Positions 15,402 to 24,664 of a stretch of 64,000 nt of DNA are shown one piece after another. Origin of the DNA: Spongisporangium articulatum (GTDB lineage: Bacteria > Actinomycetota > Actinomycetes > Actinomycetales > Kineosporiaceae); NCBI RefSeq assembly GCF_044465595.1, contig NZ_JBITLV010000001.1, forward strand, positions 186,001-250,000. The letters are read 5' to 3'. Position 1 is the stretch's first letter; each line of letters opens with the position of its first letter. Both the position numbers and the translations under genes were made by a program. The notes under the pieces were generated by a model. That model did not search any database. It was not told where the DNA came from and saw only the letters and a program-made list of their open reading frames with translations.

Positions 15402-18400
15402 TCAGCCGAACGCCTCGTCGAGCAGGGCCGCGTTGGCGGTGGCCGGGTCGACCAGCGCCTCCTCGACGACGCCGCGCAACGCCCAAGCCCCGGACACCCA
15501 GCACAGGCCGCGGGCCAGACCGCCCAGGGTGGCGGCGTGCACCACGGAATCGCTGACCCACCAGTCGACCTCGTGCCCGTCGACCACCAGTGCGTCGTGC
15601 TCGCACCACGTGGCGGGGCCCCCGGGCAGGAGGTGGGTGACGCCGGGCGGGACCGGCTGCTTCACCCCGGAGGAGGAGACCACTCCGGGCACCAGCTCAC
15701 CGACCAACGGCAGGTCGAACAGTTCGGCCAGCGCGCCGGCCGAGTCGGCCGGCGCGGGCAGGCCGCAGCCGACGTCGGGACGTTGCAGGTACATCGGCGA
15801 CTCGAGCACGACGGCCTCGTCGGCGTCGACGACCTGGGTACCGGCGATGTCGGGTCGCGGGTCGAGGCCGCGCACCCGGGGCGGTGGCGCGGGCCAGCGC
15901 AGACCGGCGTCGGCCAGCTCGGCGAACCGGCGCAGGAGGCGGAGCAACAGAGGCAGGGGTACGTACCGGGCGGGGTCGGCCAGCCGGTCGAAAACGGTTG
16001 AGGCGACGCCCGCATCGACGTCGGACAGACCGGTCACCACGCCCAGCGCCGACTGGGCGGGGCGGTCCAGCGCGGCCAGCCAGGCGGGGGCGGGCGGCAG
16101 CAGCTCGGCCAGCCCGTCGGTGGCCCCCTCGGCAGCCACGACCCCACCACCGTCGGGGGAGGAGAACCGGTCCCGCAGCCACCAGGCCGTATAGGGCAGG
16201 ACGTCGACCGCCACCCCTGCGGCCACCGCGCGGCACCGGCCGACCAGCGCCGCACGCGTCGCGGGCTCGGCGGCCACCGCGGCGACCACCTCGGGCAACG
16301 CGTCCGGGGCCACCGCGTCGAGGTCGCGCACGGCCAGCAGCTCGGGCACGCTGACCGGGCCGACGTCCGGGTGACCACCCTGCGTGCCGGCCGCCCGCAC
16401 CCGGTCGAGCACGTACTCGCACCAGTCGTCCCAGCCCTCGAGCAGGTCCGCGGGCGAGCCCGCCTCGACGGGCGCGTCCGGTTCGACCGGGACGTCGGCC
16501 GCCCGGACCAGGGCCGGCCCGTCGAGCACGCCGACCGCCGCCAGAACGTCTGCACCCCAACGACCCTCGACCTCGGCTGCGACCAGGCCGATCTCGTCCG
16601 GGTCGAACCAACGCGCCGCACGGCTGCCCGGCCGGGCCAGGGCCCCGGCCGGGGCGGGTTCGCCCTCGGAGTCGGTCAGGGCCAGGTCCGCCAGCCACGG
16701 CAGCTCCCCCGGGGTCAGCTCCCCGGCCGAGACGGCTCCCTGCACCAGGGTCAGGACCGCGTCGGCCAGCGGCAGGCGCGGCTCGAGCGGGTCGAACGGC
16801 TCGTCCTCGTCGTCGGCCGACGCCTCGACCGCCGTGCGGACGACGTCCAGCTCCAGCAACGCCCGCGGGCCGGCCGGCACCGCACCCAACCGCTCCAACA
16901 GGGGGTGGGCCGCCTCCGGGTGCACGACCCGCGCGCCGAGCCGGGCCAGCGCCGCCGACACCTCATCCGTACCGGCGGCCAGCACCAAACCTCTTGCCCC
17001 CCGGGCGATCTCGCCCCCCGCCAGCGGGACCGGCAGTGACCCGAGCGCCTCCCGCACCAGCGGGTCCACGGCCAGCGGGTCGAGCGCCGCGTACAGCTCA
17101 CGCCAGCGACCCGGGTCCGGATCGGCGGGCAGCGCGTCGACCACGTCGGACAGCTCCAGTTCGCGGACCCCGACCTGCCGGAGCACGACGCGCGCGGGCC
17201 GCGACGCCGGCACCAGCCCGGCCAGCCGCGGCGCCAGCACCCGGGTCAGCGTCTCGTCCGCTCCGGCCGCCCCGGCGATCGTGACCGCGTCCCGCGGGGC
17301 CAGCGGGGCGCCGTCCTCGACGGCGGTGAGCAGCTTCGTCCCGGGCAGGACGCGGTCGAGGGCGGCCCGCAGGGTGCCGTCGACCGCACCGGCGGGCAAC
17401 CCGGTCGGCACGTAACGCCAGGCGGGATAGCCGTTCTCGGCCAACTCGGCGAGCAGCTCGGCGTACGCCGCCGCGGCCTCCCCCAGCACGGCGTCGGTCA
17501 GCGGACCGGGCGCGACGTGCCGCCGCGACGGCTCCAGCGGGACGGTCGCCACCAGCAGCGCGGGCCACGGCAGCGGCTCCTCGCACGGCGTCGGTGCGTG
17601 CAGCACCGGTGGGACGCTCGGGAACGGCTCGGCGCCCGGCTCTCTCGGTACCGCCCAGGCGACCTGCCAGCCCGTCCGGGCCCGCTCCTCGACGGGCCGG
17701 TCGACCAGCAGTTCCGGCGCCAGCACCCCCTCGCGACGCAGGACCCGCCAGCGTGACTCGACGTCCGACAGGTCACGCGGCGGCTCACCGTCGACCTCGA
17801 CCCGCACGGAACCCAGCGCCGGCAGCGCGAGCAGCAGGGCGTCGTCCAGCTCCGCGAGCTGCCGGGCGACCAGATCGGCCGCCACCCCGTCGCGCAACGG
17901 CAGCACGACCACCGTGTCGTAGCCCGCCGGGACCGCGGCCGAGGCCGGGAACGGCAGCCGCAGCACCGGGACGTGTCCCTCGCGCCGGCGCACCTCGTCG
18001 GCGAGCCCGGCATCCCCGGTCGCCTCCACCAGCGCCCGCGTGTCGGCCGCCGAGAACCGCACTCCCCCGGCCCGTCCCACCACCGCGGGCTCGTCGCTGA
18101 CCGCCAGCACGGCGGCGAAACCCACGCCGAACCGGCCGACGGTCGGCTCCGCGTCGCGCTTCGCGGACGCGCGCAGCGTGGCCAGCGCCGAGACGCCGGC
18201 CGCGTCGAGCGGTGTGCCCGAGTTGGCGGCCACGAGGACCGGCCCGGTGTCGTCGCGGGTCAGCCTCAGCAGCAGCCGGCCGGGCTCACCGGCGCGGGCG
18301 GCGGCGTCGGCGGCGTTCTGGGCCAGTTCCACCAGGACCCGGTCCCGGTAGCCACCGGTGACCAGGTCCTCCTCGGCGTTCGCGTCCTCCCGGAACCGGG

Positions 18401-18470
18401 CCGGCGACGCGGCCCAGGCCGCGAGGACCCGCTCCCGCAGGTCACCCGTGTCGAACGGGTCCTCGGTCAC
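15402..18470 (-). CDS. Sacsin-like GHKL ATPase (Hsp90-type N-terminal domain)
   Basis: A 1022-aa protein with an N-terminal ATP-binding domain. DRVLVELAQNAADAAARAG is the N box and VGRFGVGFAAVLAVSDEP the G box, as in sacsin and Hsp90. The remaining 700-plus residues are Leu/Ala/Pro-rich with no named domain. Likely an ATP-driven chaperone-like machine; the client is unknown. GTG at 18470 overlaps the stop of the DUF3027 gene (GTGA), so the two are co-translated. Confidence 0.85.
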   Translation of the reverse strand: MTEDPFDTGDLRERVLAAWAASPARFREDANAEEDLVTGGYRDRVLVELAQNAADAAARAGEPGRLLLRLTRDDTGPVLVAANSGTPLDAAGVSALATLRASAKRDAEPTVGRFGVGFAAVLAVSDEPAVVGRAGGVRFSAADTRALVEATGDAGLADEVRRREGHVPVLRLPFPASAAVPAGYDTVVVLPLRDGVAADLVARQLAELDDALLLALPALGSVRVEVDGEPPRDLSDVESRWRVLRREGVLAPELLVDRPVEERARTGWQVAWAVPREPGAEPFPSVPPVLHAPTPCEEPLPWPALLVATVPLEPSRRHVAPGPLTDAVLGEAAAAYAELLAELAENGYPAWRYVPTGLPAGAVDGTLRAALDRVLPGTKLLTAVEDGAPLAPRDAVTIAGAAGADETLTRVLAPRLAGLVPASRPARVVLRQVGVRELELSDVVDALPADPDPGRWRELYAALDPLAVDPLVREALGSLPVPLAGGEIARGARGLVLAAGTDEVSAALARLGARVVHPEAAHPLLERLGAVPAGPRALLELDVVRTAVEASADDEDEPFDPLEPRLPLADAVLTLVQGAVSAGELTPGELPWLADLALTDSEGEPAPAGALARPGSRAARWFDPDEIGLVAAEVEGRWGADVLAAVGVLDGPALVRAADVPVEPDAPVEAGSPADLLEGWDDWCEYVLDRVRAAGTQGGHPDVGPVSVPELLAVRDLDAVAPDALPEVVAAVAAEPATRAALVGRCRAVAAGVAVDVLPYTAWWLRDRFSSPDGGGVVAAEGATDGLAELLPPAPAWLAALDRPAQSALGVVTGLSDVDAGVASTVFDRLADPARYVPLPLLLRLLRRFAELADAGLRWPAPPPRVRGLDPRPDIAGTQVVDADEAVVLESPMYLQRPDVGCGLPAPADSAGALAELFDLPLVGELVPGVVSSSGVKQPVPPGVTHLLPGGPATWCEHDALVVDGHEVDWWVSDSVVHAATLGGLARGLCWVSGAWALRGVVEEALVDPATANAALLDEAFG

Positions 18471-19759
18471 GACTCCGGCGACTGATCAGCCTCGGCGATG
18501 CCGGGCTCCGGGGTGGGCAGCACGGGCGGAGCCGGCGGCTCGTCGGGCTCCGGCAGGCCGGGGACGTCCGGGCCGGGCTCGACCGGCGTCGGCTCGTCCG
18601 GCACCGGGACGACGGGTTCCGGGATGTCGGGCCCCGGCTGGACCGGAGGCTGGGTCGCCTCCGGGACGACGGCCTGCGCGACCTCCGCCTCGACGACCTC
18701 CGCCTCGGCGACCTCCGCCTCGGCGATGTCGGCTTCGATCTCGGCGACGGGCTCGACGGCCAGCACGGCCTCCGCCTCGGCGATCTCGGCGACGGGCTCG
18801 TCCAGCGGTTCCAGGTCGGCCGCAGTCACCTCGTCGATCAGGCTCTCGTCCAGGATCACGGGGGGCAGCGGCTCGGGGACGGGAAGCTGCAGGTCGGTCT
18901 CGCTGTGGGCGCCACACCCGTGGTCGGCAGTGACGACCCGGCCGTCCGACGGCGACCACTCGTTCGCGCAGACCCCGAAGTCCTGCCGCAACAGGCCGCT
19001 CAGGGACACGAAATACCCGCAGCTCACGCAGGGCGCGCTGGCCTGGATGGCCACGTCCGAGGTCGGCCCGCCGGCCGAGGCGTGCCAGCGTTCGGCGGCC
19101 GCCCGCACACCCTCGGGGCCCAGTACCCGCTCCCGGCCGAGGCCGAGCTCCCAGAACAGCTGCTGCTCGTCGTCCGTCAGCTCGGCGTCGTCGGTGACCT
19201 CGTAGCCGGGCACCAGGTACGGGTCGTCGGGCTTGTAGGGCAGCTCGTCGCCGGGGCCCAGGTCGCCGGGGGCCAGCCGGTCGGACCACGGCACCCACTC
19301 GGGGGCCAGCACGGCCTCGGCCTGCGGCAGCAGCACGACCTCGCAGACCGTGGGGTACTCCTGCCCCGCGGGCCGGGCCAGCGATACGGCCCAGCCCCAG
19401 CCGCGGTACCCGGGCATCAGGGCCGCGAAGGTGTGCACGGCCAGGCCGCCGGCCTCGACCGAGACGCCCGTGTGCTCCCCGACGGCCTCGGCGCCGGCGG
19501 TCTCGACCGCCGCCTCCCGGGCCAGATCCACGGCCGCGGCGCTCACGTCGTCCAGCACCGGCGCAGCCGCAGGCTCCTCGGGCTCGACGGCGGGCTCGAC
19601 GGCGGCCTCGACGTCAGGCTCGACGACCGCCTCGGGCGAGGCGACCGCCGCTACGGGCGGGGCGTCGCCGACCGGGGTCTGCTGTTCGGGCACCTGGACA
19701 GGTTCGACCTGCTCAGGAGCCTCCTGAACCGTTTCCGGGGCGTCGCTGCTGGAAGACAC
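18467..19759 (-). CDS. DUF3027-family protein with acidic repetitive tail
   Basis: A 430-aa protein. The core (about 75-280) has the DUF3027 signature WSDRLAPGDLGPGDELPYK and GYRGWGWAVSLARPAG, plus cysteines in PCVSCGYFVSLSG and DHGCGAH that could bind zinc. Both flanks are low-complexity: an N-terminal Glu/Val/Pro region, and a C-terminal region with imperfect short repeats (IAEAEVAEAEVVEAEVA) and Pro-rich PVPDEPTPVEPGPDVPG. Start is GTG at 19759. It lies between a cold-shock gene and the sacsin-like ATPase, all on the minus strand. Function unknown. Confidence 0.85.
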   Translation of the reverse strand: MSSSSDAPETVQEAPEQVEPVQVPEQQTPVGDAPPVAAVASPEAVVEPDVEAAVEPAVEPEEPAAAPVLDDVSAAAVDLAREAAVETAGAEAVGEHTGVSVEAGGLAVHTFAALMPGYRGWGWAVSLARPAGQEYPTVCEVVLLPQAEAVLAPEWVPWSDRLAPGDLGPGDELPYKPDDPYLVPGYEVTDDAELTDDEQQLFWELGLGRERVLGPEGVRAAAERWHASAGGPTSDVAIQASAPCVSCGYFVSLSGLLRQDFGVCANEWSPSDGRVVTADHGCGAHSETDLQLPVPEPLPPVILDESLIDEVTAADLEPLDEPVAEIAEAEAVLAVEPVAEIEADIAEAEVAEAEVVEAEVAQAVVPEATQPPVQPGPDIPEPVVPVPDEPTPVEPGPDVPGLPEPDEPPAPPVLPTPEPGIAEADQSPES

Positions 19760-19824
19760 GTCACCGATTCTCCCCCATCTCCGGGCGAGTCCGAACCACG
19801 AGCGGCGGCGTGCCGGGTCGCCGC

Positions 19825-20208
19825 TCAGGCTTCCAGGTTGTCGGCCACGGCGCGCAGCACCGTGGCGACCTTCGAGGCCTGCGACCGATCGGGGTAGCGA
19901 CCGCGCCGGAGGCTGTTGCTCACGCCGTCCAGCAGCTTGATCACGTCCTCGATGACGACGGTCATCTCCTCCGGCGGGCGCCGCGTGGCCTTGGCGACGG
20001 AGGGCAGGGGGTCGAGGACGCGCACGGAGAGGGCCTGCAGGCCGCGACGACCCTCGGCCACGCCGAACTCGATCTTCGCACCGGGCTTGAGCGTCTCGGT
20101 GCCCGCCGGCAGCGCCGAGGCGTGCACGAACACCTCACCACCGTCGTCGTTCGAGGCGAACCCGAACCCGCGCTCGGCGTCGAACCACTTGACCTTGCCT
20201 GTAGGCAC
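19825..20208 (-). CDS. Cold-shock domain protein with C-terminal extension
   Basis: A 127-aa RNA/ssDNA-binding protein. PTGKVKWFDAERGFGFASND and EVFVHASAL are the RNP1/RNP2 motifs of the cold-shock OB fold (residues 1-66). An extra 60-residue helical domain follows (EEMTVVIEDVIKLLDGVSNSLRRGRYPD), as in long actinobacterial Csp proteins. Start is GTG at 20208. Heads the DUF3027/sacsin-like group. Confidence 0.92.
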   Translation of the reverse strand: MPTGKVKWFDAERGFGFASNDDGGEVFVHASALPAGTETLKPGAKIEFGVAEGRRGLQALSVRVLDPLPSVAKATRRPPEEMTVVIEDVIKLLDGVSNSLRRGRYPDRSQASKVATVLRAVADNLEA

Positions 20209-20308
20209 GTCCGTTCCCCTGTCTGGGCTTCACACACTGCTGCTGAACCACACGGCGTACCTCAGCAGTACCCAGCGTATCGCTCCCCCACCGCGCGTCG
20301 CCTGCCCG

Positions 20309-20944
20309 TTATGCAGGGAAAGTGCTCGCAAGCCAGCTCGGGAAGGCGGTCAGGTCGGGCAGGACGACGTCCGCCCCGGCCTCGTGGAGGGCCTGCGAGG
20401 ACGTGGGGCCGGTGGCGACGGCGACCGCCAGGGCGCTCGCCACGCGCGCGGCCTCGACGTCCCCAGGGTGGTCGCCGACGTACACCGTGGCGTCCTCCAG
20501 TTTCAGCCGCACGCCCTTGGCGCCCGCGAACAGGTCGCCGACCACCAGGTCGGGCGCGTGCGGACCGGCGTGGAGACCGACCGTCGTCAGGACCTCCTCG
20601 ACCCCCGCCTGCGTCTTGGCCGAGATCACCAGTACGCGACCACCGGCGGACCGGACCGCCGCGATCGCGTCGAGGGCACCGGGCAGCAGCTGGACCATCC
20701 GGGCGCCCAGGGTCGGGTACACCGTGCGGTAGTGGGCCACGGCCTCGTCGGCGTCGAGCTGCGGGGCGAGCGCCTCGACGGTCGCGCGCAGCGGGATGCC
20801 GATGTAGGGCCAGACGTCGTCCCGGGTGAGCGCGGGCGCACCGGGGATCTCGGCGAACGCGGCCTGGAAGGTCGCGACGATCCCTGCGGCGGAGTCGACC
20901 AGGGTCATGTCCAGGTCGAAACCGACGGTCAGGGGCGCGGACAT
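20309..20944 (-). CDS. HAD-superfamily phosphatase (phosphoglycolate phosphatase-like)
   Basis: A 211-aa HAD hydrolase. Motif I is GFDLDMTLVDS with both catalytic Asp residues, motif II is VLVISAKTQ (Ser), the motif III Lys is in AKGVRLKLED, and motif IV is YVGDHPGDVEAA. The helical cap lies between motifs I and II, so subfamily I. ATG at 20944. Substrate unknown; small phosphorylated metabolites are typical. Confidence 0.88.
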   Translation of the reverse strand: MSAPLTVGFDLDMTLVDSAAGIVATFQAAFAEIPGAPALTRDDVWPYIGIPLRATVEALAPQLDADEAVAHYRTVYPTLGARMVQLLPGALDAIAAVRSAGGRVLVISAKTQAGVEEVLTTVGLHAGPHAPDLVVGDLFAGAKGVRLKLEDATVYVGDHPGDVEAARVASALAVAVATGPTSSQALHEAGADVVLPDLTAFPSWLASTFPA

Positions 20945-20968
20945 ACGCCCAGCATCGCAGTCCGGCCG

Positions 20969-21034
20969 CGAGTGGAACGTTCTGCCCCGTTACGGGCGCT
21001 GAAGCACCTCTTACGGGGCAGAACGTTCCACTCG
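20969..21034. repeat. Long perfect hairpin, possible terminator or REP-like element
   Basis: Two perfect 22-nt arms (20969-20990 and 21013-21034) with a 22-nt loop. Each arm contains the palindromic core GAACGTTC. It lies between the amino-acid permease stop and the HAD gene start, both on the minus strand. No T-run follows, so it is either an actinobacterial-type terminator or a dispersed palindromic repeat. Confidence 0.75.
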
Positions 21035-21049
21035 GCGAACAAGGCCGAG

Positions 21050-22450
21050 TCAGGCCCCCGTCAGCTCGTCGTAGTCGACCTCACCGCGGCGCAGCTGGGG
21101 TGACGTGGCGTAGGTGACGCCCCACAGCACGACCCCGATCAGGAGCAGGACGCCGGCGATGACGTACTGCTCCGTCGCCCGCGGGGTCAGCGGCGAGGCC
21201 AGGAACGCGCAGCTGAGAGCGCCCAGCACGGCGACCGGGGTCGGAGTGCGGAAGTGGTCGTGCTCCACCGGGTCGCGGCGCAGCACGAGCACGGCCACGT
21301 TGACCACGGTGAACACGAGCAGCAACAGGAGTGACGTCGTCCCGCCGAGCTCGCTCAGCTCGCCGACGAAGGTGACCAGGCCGAGAGCGAGGAGGGTCGT
21401 CACACCGATCGCCACCCAGGGTGTGCGGCGGCCGGGGTGGACGCGACCGAGGACGGCGGGCAGCACCCGCTCGCGGGCCATGCCGTAGAGCAGGCGGCTG
21501 GCCATCAGCATGTTGATCAGGGCCGTGTTGGCCACCGCGAACATGGCGATGACAGCGAACAGACCGAGCGGGAAGTCCGGGGCGCCGGCCTCGACCACCT
21601 TCAGCAGCGGGGTGTCGCCCTCCCCGAGCTCGTCGAGCGGGACGAGGGCGACCGAGGTGACGGCTACGACCAGGTAGATCACCCCGGTCAGGGCGATGCC
21701 GGCGATCAGGATGCGCGGGAAGGTCCGCGTCGGCTCGCGGGTCTCCTCGGCCATGTTCACGGCGTCCTCGAAGCCGATCATGGCGAACAGCGCGATAGCC
21801 GTGGCGGCCAGGACCGCGCCGAGCACCGACTCGTCGCCGGCCAGGTCGAAACTCAGGGCCCGCGACCAGTCGCCGTTGCCCCCGCCCAGCGCCCAGGCCC
21901 CGATCATGATGACGATCAACAGGCCACTGAGCTCGACGCAAGTGAGCACGACGTTCGCCTTCACACTCTCCCCGACCCCCCGGAAGTTGACCGCGGCGAC
22001 CAGCGCGATGAAGGCGAGCGCGACCAGGGTGATGCCGATCCCGTCGGCGAGGTCGAGGTCGAACGCCTCGGCGAGGTTCGCGGCGAACGCCCGGGCGGCG
22101 GTGGACGCCGAGGTGATGCCCGAGGACATCACGGCGAACGCGACGACGAAGGTCAGGAAGTGCACGCCGAACGCCCGGTGCGTGTACAGCGCGGCGCCCG
22201 CCGCCCGCGGGTACTTGGTGACGAGCTCCAGGTAGCTGAGCGCGGTCACCATCGCGACCGAGAACGCGGCCAGGAAGGGCGCCCAGGCCGCGCCGCCCAC
22301 CTCGCCGGCGATCCGGCCGGTGAGCGCGTAGATACCGGTACCGAGGATGTCGCCGACGACGAAGAGCAGCAGCAGCTTGGGCCCGATCACCCGATTCAGC
22401 TCGGTCCCGCCCCCGGGTTCCTGCGTCGTCCCCTGCTCGGTCGATGACAT
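21050..22450 (-). CDS. APC-family amino-acid permease
   Basis: A 466-aa transporter with about 12 membrane segments. GPKLLLLFVVGDILGTGIYALTG at the start is the TM1 unwound-helix region of the APC fold, and FEDAVNMAEETREPTRTFPR is the conserved TM6-loop signature. ATG at 22450 (MSSTEQG) was taken because the open frame upstream lacks family-like sequence. Substrate is probably an amino acid or polyamine; not resolvable here. Confidence 0.9.
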   Translation of the reverse strand: MSSTEQGTTQEPGGGTELNRVIGPKLLLLFVVGDILGTGIYALTGRIAGEVGGAAWAPFLAAFSVAMVTALSYLELVTKYPRAAGAALYTHRAFGVHFLTFVVAFAVMSSGITSASTAARAFAANLAEAFDLDLADGIGITLVALAFIALVAAVNFRGVGESVKANVVLTCVELSGLLIVIMIGAWALGGGNGDWSRALSFDLAGDESVLGAVLAATAIALFAMIGFEDAVNMAEETREPTRTFPRILIAGIALTGVIYLVVAVTSVALVPLDELGEGDTPLLKVVEAGAPDFPLGLFAVIAMFAVANTALINMLMASRLLYGMARERVLPAVLGRVHPGRRTPWVAIGVTTLLALGLVTFVGELSELGGTTSLLLLLVFTVVNVAVLVLRRDPVEHDHFRTPTPVAVLGALSCAFLASPLTPRATEQYVIAGVLLLIGVVLWGVTYATSPQLRRGEVDYDELTGA

Positions 22451-22558
22451 CGGCGGCCTCCTGCTCGGGCGAACGGCTCGGGGAACGGATGTCACTCCAG
22501 GGTGACGAGGAACCTCACGACCGGCCAGCGGAGCCACCGTCCGCCTGGCAGCCCGTGA

Positions 22559-24622
22559 TCAGGGGCTGGTGAGCCCGCGACGTTCCAGCAGCGGCTCGAT
22601 CCGCGGCGGGCGGCCCCGGACGGCGGCGAACGCCTCCATCGGGTCCACCGCACCACCGCGACTGAGCAGCTCGGCCGCGAACTTCGCGCCGAGTTCCCGC
22701 CTCAGGCCGCCGTTCTCGACGAACCAGTCGACGGTGTCGGCGTCCAGCACCTCGCTCCAGATGTAGGAGTAGTAGCCCGCGCTGTAGCCGCCGGCGAAGA
22801 TGTGGGCGAAGTAGGTGCTGCCGTAGCGGGGCGGCAGCTCGGGCAGGCAGACCCCGTAGGCGGCCAGCGACTCGGCCTCGAACGCGGCCACGTCGTCGGG
22901 GCCGATCGGGTCGTCGTCCACCGTGCGCTGGTGCCAGGCCTGGTCGAGCAGCATCGCCCCGAGGATCTCCGTGGTGGCGAACGCCTGCCCGGCCTGTTCG
23001 GCGGCCACCAGCGCGTCGAGCACCCCCTCCGGCAGCGGCTCACCGGTCTCGTGGTGGCGGGCGTAGGAGTTCGCGAGCGCCGGCCACAGCGACCACATCT
23101 CGTTGACCTGCGAGGGGAACTCGACGACGTCGCGCGGGACGCTGGTGCCCGACAGGCGCCGGTAGGTCACGTCGGACAGCACCCCGTGCAGCACGTGCCC
23201 GAACTCGTGGAACGTGGTGTTCAGCTCGTCGAGGGTGAGCAGCGTGGGGCTGCCCGTGGGCGGGCGTGGGATGTTCAGGTTCAGCGTGGCCACGGGCCGC
23301 GTGCCGAGCAGGTGCGACTGGTCGACGAACGTGTTCATCCACGCCCCACCGCGCTTGCTGGGCCGCGCGTACCAGTCGACCAGGAACAGGGCGATGCCCG
23401 CGCCGGTCTCGTCGAACACCTCGTACACGTCGACGTCCGGGTGGTAGCCGCGCAGGTCGGGGCGCCGCTCGAAGGTCAGCCCGTACAACCCGGTGGCGGC
23501 CGCGAACACGCCGTCGTGCAGCACCCGGTTCAGCTCGAACCAGGGGCGCAGCCCGGCGGTGTCGATCGAGAACCGCTGCTCGGCGAGGATTCTCGCGTAG
23601 TAGGGCCAGTCCCAGGGCTGCAGCGGCCCGTCGTGCCCGTCGGCGTGCAGCAGGTCGGTGAGGGCGTCACGTTCGGCGCGGGCGTTGTCCATCGCGGGGG
23701 TGACCATGGCCTGCAGGGTGGTCATCACGTCCTCGACCGACGGTGCGGTCTGGTCGGCGACCACGTAGTCGGCGTGGTGCCGGTACCCGAGCAGCCGGGC
23801 CCGTTCGGCGCGCAGCGCGACCGTCCGGGTCAGGGTGGCCCGGGTGTCGTGCTCGTTGCCGCGCCCGCCGCGCGACACGGACGCCTCGAAGACGCGCCGG
23901 CGCAGGTCGCGGTTCGTCAGCGAGGCGGTGGCGGGCTGGGCGGTGAACAGGCTCAGGGTGAGCACGTAGCCGTCGAGGCCGCGGTCGACGGCGGACGACC
24001 GGGCGGCGGCGATCGCGTCCTCGGGGAGGCCGTCCAGCTCGCCGACGTCGGTGACGTGCACGGCCAGGGCGTTGGTGTCGGCCTGCAGCTTGTTCCGGAA
24101 GTCGCTGCCCAGGACGCTCAGCTCGGCGTTGATCTCGGCCAGCCGGGCCCGACCGGCCGCATCCAGCCCGGCCCCGGCCCGCTGCATGTCGAGGTACCAG
24201 CGGCGCACCAGGCGCACCTGTTCCGTCGTCCAGGAGGCCTCGGGCGCCGCGTGCAGGGCCGCGACCCGCGCGAACAGCGCCTGGTCGGTGAGGACGGCGT
24301 CGAAGTGGGCGGTGAGCTGCGGCAGCACCTCCGCCTCGACGGCCCGCAGCTCGTCGCTGCTGTCGGTGGAGATCAGGTTCTCGAAGACCCCCTCGACCCG
24401 GGCCAGCAGCGTCCCGGCCCGCTCGAGGGGTTCCATCGTGTTCTCGAAGGTGACCGGTTCACCGCCGATCGCGGCGATCTCGGCGCGGTGCTGCGCGATA
24501 CCGGCCGCGAACGCGGGCCGGTAGTCTCCCGACCCGATCCGGTCGAACGGGGGCAATCCGTACGGGAGGTCGCTGGTCCTTGCGAACGGGCTGTCTCCGT
24601 CGAACGGGTTTCCCACCGGCAT
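22559..24622 (-). CDS. M3-family zinc oligopeptidase (Dcp/oligopeptidase A-like)
   Basis: A 687-aa cytosolic peptidase that degrades short peptides. The zinc site HEFGHVLHG (HExxH) is followed about 25 residues later by EFPSQVNEMW, supplying the third ligand. The C-terminal FAGGYSAGYYSYIWSEVLDAD is the substrate-binding Tyr/Gly-rich segment of M3 enzymes. Start is ATG at 24622 (MPVGNPFDG). Divergent from the esterase at 24665, with about 40 bp between the starts. Confidence 0.94.
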   Translation of the reverse strand: MPVGNPFDGDSPFARTSDLPYGLPPFDRIGSGDYRPAFAAGIAQHRAEIAAIGGEPVTFENTMEPLERAGTLLARVEGVFENLISTDSSDELRAVEAEVLPQLTAHFDAVLTDQALFARVAALHAAPEASWTTEQVRLVRRWYLDMQRAGAGLDAAGRARLAEINAELSVLGSDFRNKLQADTNALAVHVTDVGELDGLPEDAIAAARSSAVDRGLDGYVLTLSLFTAQPATASLTNRDLRRRVFEASVSRGGRGNEHDTRATLTRTVALRAERARLLGYRHHADYVVADQTAPSVEDVMTTLQAMVTPAMDNARAERDALTDLLHADGHDGPLQPWDWPYYARILAEQRFSIDTAGLRPWFELNRVLHDGVFAAATGLYGLTFERRPDLRGYHPDVDVYEVFDETGAGIALFLVDWYARPSKRGGAWMNTFVDQSHLLGTRPVATLNLNIPRPPTGSPTLLTLDELNTTFHEFGHVLHGVLSDVTYRRLSGTSVPRDVVEFPSQVNEMWSLWPALANSYARHHETGEPLPEGVLDALVAAEQAGQAFATTEILGAMLLDQAWHQRTVDDDPIGPDDVAAFEAESLAAYGVCLPELPPRYGSTYFAHIFAGGYSAGYYSYIWSEVLDADTVDWFVENGGLRRELGAKFAAELLSRGGAVDPMEAFAAVRGRPPRIEPLLERRGLTSP

Positions 24623-24664
24623 GTGCTCTCCTGTCCGAACCTCGCTGGCGAAGGGGCCACCACG

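Noticed and set aside
18640..18800. Tandem DNA repeat or CRISPR-like array in the DUF3027 gene
   Set aside because: The periodic GCC/GAG pattern encodes Ala-Glu-Val repeats in frame within a coding sequence; no spacer structure.
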